In this document: positions 12,657-15,536 of the stretch, piece after piece
Layout: every line of letters begins with the position of its first letter
Numbering within the stretch: the first letter of the stretch is position 1
Source: Spartobacteria bacterium
GTDB lineage: Bacteria > Verrucomicrobiota > Verrucomicrobiia > Chthoniobacterales > UBA10450
Direction of reading: 5' to 3'
Length of the DNA stretch: 15,536 nt
Assembly: GCA_003445855.1 (NCBI GenBank)
Contig: DMCG01000026.1
Location: forward strand, 7,229-22,764
Notes under the pieces: model-generated
Database searches by the model: none
Told to the model about the DNA's origin: nothing
What the model saw: the letters and a program-made list of their open reading frames with translations, nothing else
Made by a program: the position numbers and the translations under genes

Positions 12657-14162
12657 ATGTTCACCAGCTTGCTTGAAACGCAGAGACCGGCCGTCACGGG
12701 AATTGTTTTCATCGCGACGTTTTTTATCGCGTTCGCGATCGGCCGGTTTCTGAAACGGCGCGCCGGCGTACGGCTCGGCGTTCTGTTCCGGCTCTTTTGT
12801 CTCGCTCTCGCGTTCTATGCCGCCATCGCGGTCTATGGTGTGCATGCGCCCTGGCGAATTCACATCGTCACTGCGGTCGCACTTTTGAGCACGGCCATCG
12901 TCGTCGCGTTAGTGAATCGTTATGTCTGGGACCTGTATTTCGAGCGGCGCAAACAAACGCCAATTCCCCATTTTCTTCGCGAAGTCGTCGCGGGCGTCAT
13001 ATTCCTGGTCGCACTTCTGCTCGTCCTTTGGCTCGGCTATCACGCTGAGCGCGGGCTGATAGGGTTGCTTTTCACTTCGGGTGGCGCCGCGATTATTCTC
13101 GGGATCGCGGGACAAAATCTTTTCGGGGGGATCATTGCGGGCATGGCGCTGCAGATCAACCGGCCATATCGGGTGGGCGACTGGTTACAGGTGGGAGAAC
13201 GGTTCGCCGAGGTCATGGAGATCAACTGGCGTTCGACGCGCTTGCGCACCAACGACGGCATTTATCTCGACATTCCGAACAACGAGATCGTCCGGCAGAC
13301 AATCGTCAACCTGCATTACCCGACGCAGCTTCACGCCATGCGCATCCGTGTGGGCGTGGATTACAACGCGCCGCCTAATCGCGTAAAAGATGCGCTCTTC
13401 CGTGCGGCCAGCAGCGCGGATGGCGTGCAGAAAGATCCGCGGGTGAAAGTTTTTCTGGTCGATTTCGCCGACCACGCCGTCACCTACGAAGTGAAGTATT
13501 ACATGCTCAATCACGCCGCTTACAACGAAGTGAGCGATGCCATTCGGACGAACGTCTGGTATGAGCTGAAACGCGAGCGCATCAAAATCCCATTCCCCAT
13601 CCGCACGCTGCAATTGGAACGGCATGCCGCGCGACCCGTGCCTGAGGGACACGAGGAGGCACGCGCCATCTTGCGCGGCGAGCCGCTCTTTCAATGTCTC
13701 TCCGACACGCAACTCGACAATCTGGTCAAGCAATCCGATCTCAATCACTTCGGCCGCGGCGAGCGCGTGATCGAAGAAGGGGCCGAAGGCGATTCCATGT
13801 TCGTTCTCTTGCGCGGCGTGGCGCAAGTTTCGGTAGCGAAAAACGGCAGCGTCATTCCCGTGGCCACTTTGCGCTCGGGCGATTGTTTCGGCGAAATGTC
13901 GCTGCTGACCGGCGAGAAGCGGAGCGCGACCGTCCGGGCCGAGGGCGATTGCTACGTCATGGAGATCAGCAAAGGCGTGATGGCGGAAATCATTCGCGAC
14001 TCGCCCGATTGCCTCCGTCAACTGAGCGAGATCCTGGCCAGGCGTAAACTTGAGACCGAAGGAATTGTCAAAGGCGCGGCCCAGTTCGCCGACCAGGCGG
14101 CCAAGGAAAAGGAATACCGCGCGACCTTTTTGCGGCGGCTGAAAACATTTTTCGAATTATGA
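12657..14162 (+). CDS. MscS-type mechanosensitive channel with C-terminal cyclic-nucleotide-binding domain
   Basis: This 501-aa inner-membrane channel has hydrophobic helices near residues 13-31, 43-62, 68-89 and 111-127. The pore helix is GGAAIILGIAGQNLFGGIIA (142-161), with the Gly/Ala packing of MscS TM3. The cytoplasmic MscS beta and vestibule domain follows (RPYRVGDWLQVGERFAEVME, 169-188; LDIPNNEIVRQTIVN, 204-218) to about 320. Residues about 340-460 form a cNMP-binding fold, GEPLFQCLSD, then FGRGERVIEEGAEGDSMFVL, and the phosphate-binding cassette FGEMSLLTGEKRSATVRA (411-428). That cassette has the Glu413 and Arg422 expected for cyclic-nucleotide binding. Such fusions (bCNG-type) are usually weakly or not stretch-activated and may be gated by cyclic nucleotide. 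A possible leaderless promoter precedes it. Confidence 0.93.
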   Translation: MFTSLLETQRPAVTGIVFIATFFIAFAIGRFLKRRAGVRLGVLFRLFCLALAFYAAIAVYGVHAPWRIHIVTAVALLSTAIVVALVNRYVWDLYFERRKQTPIPHFLREVVAGVIFLVALLLVLWLGYHAERGLIGLLFTSGGAAIILGIAGQNLFGGIIAGMALQINRPYRVGDWLQVGERFAEVMEINWRSTRLRTNDGIYLDIPNNEIVRQTIVNLHYPTQLHAMRIRVGVDYNAPPNRVKDALFRAASSADGVQKDPRVKVFLVDFADHAVTYEVKYYMLNHAAYNEVSDAIRTNVWYELKRERIKIPFPIRTLQLERHAARPVPEGHEEARAILRGEPLFQCLSDTQLDNLVKQSDLNHFGRGERVIEEGAEGDSMFVLLRGVAQVSVAKNGSVIPVATLRSGDCFGEMSLLTGEKRSATVRAEGDCYVMEISKGVMAEIIRDSPDCLRQLSEILARRKLETEGIVKGAAQFADQAAKEKEYRATFLRRLKTFFEL

Positions 14163-14391
14163 CCCATTGGCGGACTTGTTCTCGGAATAATCACCGGCAG
14201 CGTGGGAGCGCTTTTTGGGAGGCGAGTTTTTAACTTCGTCGTTGAGTTCCCTAAACATTTCGGGTGATGGGCAAGCGCTAAGAGAATCGCCAGCCTCGAC
14301 GATAAGATCGACAATCGCGCTTTGGCCGCGTAGCGAAGTTAACCTTTGCCAGCGGGCCAATTCTTCATAAAGTCGTGCGCTTTATTGCGAA
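14163..14391. other. Intergenic region with weak protein-like traces
   Basis: About 230 bases separate the channel gene and the pyrophosphatase. Directly after the channel stop, in the same frame, the sequence reads PIGGLVLGIITGSVGALFGR and continues to a stop at about 14267; this is Gly-rich and membrane-like and could be a remnant of a small membrane protein. The minus strand is also open (14157-14360 and upstream) without recognisable motifs. No strong terminator or promoter was found. Confidence 0.3.
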
Positions 14392-15536
14392 ATGGTCATG
14401 ACGCTACTTGCCTTTAACCTTCTCGATTCCGGCGTGCACTTGTCGATGTTGTGCGCGGCCATCGGGCTCGCCTTCGCGTTTTTCCTGATCACGGCGGTGA
14501 TTCGAAAATCGGCCGGCAATGAGCGAATGCGGCAAATTGCGGCGGCGGTGCAGGAGGGCGCGAAAGCTTATTTGAATCGACAGGTCGTCACGATCAGCGC
14601 GATCGCGGTTGTTATTTTCATTCTCCTTTTCGTTTTCAAAGATCATCCGACAGCGATTGGGTTTGTGATCGGCGCGTTCTGCTCGCTTTCGGCCGGTTTC
14701 ATCGGCATGCGCATCGCCGTGATCGCAAATGTGCGCACGACGCAGGCGGCGAGTCAGTCGCGCACGGAGGCGCTGCGCGTTGCCTTCAACGGCGGAGCGG
14801 TGACCGGGTTACTGGTGGTTGGGCTCGCGCTGCTCGCGGTGTCGATCTTTTACACCGTCGCGGGAAAGATGGTCGGGCATGACATGGCAGTACGGAGCCT
14901 GGTGGGATTGGCGTTGGGCGCGAGCTTGATCAGTGTGTTCGCGCGACTCGGCGGCGGCATTTATACGAAGGCGGCCGATGTGGGCGCCGACCTCGTGGGA
15001 AAGATCGAGAAGGGCCTGGAGGAAGACGATCCGCGCAATCCGGCAACGATCGCAGACAACGTGGGCGATAACGTAGGCGATTGCGCGGGCATGGCGGCGG
15101 ACGTTTTTGAAACGTACGCGGTCAGCTTGATCGGCGCGATCCTGGTGGGCGCGCTCACGGTCGCGGCGGAGCCGGCCGCGATCATTTATCCATTTGTGCT
15201 CGGCGGCATTTCCGTGCTGGGCGCGATCTTGGGAGTTTTGTTTGTCAACGTCGCCAACGGCAAACCGGCCAGCATGCTGATGGGCGCGGTGGGAGCAAGC
15301 GCACTGGTCTCCGCCATTCTGTTTTGGCCGGCGACGCACCGTCTTTTTCCAAACGGAGTCACGATCGGTGGACTCTTGCGAACGCCCACTCAACTTTATT
15401 TCGCTTCGGTGATCGGTCTGGTCATGACCGCAGTCGTAGTGGTGATTACAAACTATTATACTTCGATGCACTATCGGCCGGTGCAGAAAATTGCGCACGC
15501 GTCCGAGACCGGCCACGCCACGAACATCATCGCCGG
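14392..15536 (+). CDS. hppA: Membrane-bound ion-pumping pyrophosphatase (partial, runs off right edge)
   Basis: About 381 codons of an expected ~680-800 are present. The enzyme couples pyrophosphate hydrolysis to H+ or Na+ export across the membrane. Hydrophobic helices alternate with the catalytic signatures AADVGADLVGKIEKGLEEDD (about residues 194-213) and NPATIADNVGDNVGDCAGMA (about 215-234), which supply the Asp and Lys residues for Mg-pyrophosphate binding. The early EGAKAYLNRQ (about 55-64) is also typical of the family. Two in-frame ATGs (14392 and 14398) compete and neither has a Shine-Dalgarno; I took the first. The residue that separates potassium-dependent from independent enzymes, and most ion-selectivity determinants, lie beyond the window. 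Family assignment is secure. Confidence 0.95.
   Translation, partial: MVMTLLAFNLLDSGVHLSMLCAAIGLAFAFFLITAVIRKSAGNERMRQIAAAVQEGAKAYLNRQVVTISAIAVVIFILLFVFKDHPTAIGFVIGAFCSLSAGFIGMRIAVIANVRTTQAASQSRTEALRVAFNGGAVTGLLVVGLALLAVSIFYTVAGKMVGHDMAVRSLVGLALGASLISVFARLGGGIYTKAADVGADLVGKIEKGLEEDDPRNPATIADNVGDNVGDCAGMAADVFETYAVSLIGAILVGALTVAAEPAAIIYPFVLGGISVLGAILGVLFVNVANGKPASMLMGAVGASALVSAILFWPATHRLFPNGVTIGGLLRTPTQLYFASVIGLVMTAVVVVITNYYTSMHYRPVQKIAHASETGHATNIIA

Noticed and set aside
13185..14021. 278-codon minus-strand frame
   Set aside because: It is antisense to the MscS/cNMP gene, with no motif of its own.
14157..14360. 67-codon minus-strand frame between channel and pyrophosphatase
   Set aside because: It starts with TTG, has no ribosome-binding site, overlaps the channel stop and has no family resemblance.
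14809..15516. 235-codon minus-strand frame
   Set aside because: It is antisense to the membrane pyrophosphatase, whose catalytic motifs are clear. Its His/Arg/Asp-rich composition is that of a shadow frame.
1..15536. CRISPR array, tRNA, rRNA, transposase or integrase
   Set aside because: No regularly spaced direct repeats, no tRNA-like T-loop consensus, and no transposase or integrase motifs were seen on either strand.

Overview
The window is GC-rich bacterial chromosome with densely packed, mostly membrane-related genes. It shows tight ATGA start/stop overlaps, weak Shine-Dalgarno sites at many starts, one composite palindromic intergenic repeat and several broken genes. The gene types (RND efflux operon, ChrB-like protein with an MFS carrier, MscS channel fused to a cyclic-nucleotide domain, membrane pyrophosphatase) together with the repeat suggest a soil or environmental Gram-negative. 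A Verrucomicrobiota lineage is my best guess, but this is inference: the window holds no rRNA or other phylogenetic marker.

Left part (1-6520, minus strand): an intact three-gene tripartite efflux operon in the order outer-membrane factor (6208-4808), periplasmic adaptor (4811-3738), RND permease (3741-673), each joined by a 4-base ATGA overlap. Downstream (1-610) lie remnants of at least one further RND gene: a chimeric frame joining a retropepsin-like protease N-terminus to the last membrane helix of an RND pump (610-194), a 70-base hairpin-containing spacer, and then an earlier RND segment running off the left edge.

Middle part (about 6210-9182): a mosaic of broken genes. It holds a beta-propeller C-terminus (6637-6780), a frameshifted and truncated sulfatase-modifying/FGE-type gene (6993-7320), a small XRE-type regulator (7353-7682), a fluoride (crcB-type) riboswitch with its terminator (7889-7988), the first ~49 codons of a CPA2-type cation/proton antiporter, an opposing truncated second outer-membrane factor (8777-8136), and the C-terminal ~100 residues of an outer-membrane beta-barrel protein (8847-9182). 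The riboswitch-driven antiporter and the second outer-membrane factor are cut at the same point, about 8135.

Right part (9237-15536): a minus-strand pair (half-size EamA/DMT transporter and outer-membrane barrel) diverges from a plus-strand pair (ChrB C-terminal-like protein and MFS transporter), a plausible chromate or oxyanion resistance cluster. Then come a DUF423 membrane protein, a 64-bp composite palindrome with a probable terminator and promoter, a 501-aa MscS-type channel with a C-terminal cyclic-nucleotide-binding domain, and the first ~380 codons of a membrane-bound ion-pumping pyrophosphatase that leaves the right edge. No tRNA, rRNA, CRISPR array or transposase was seen.
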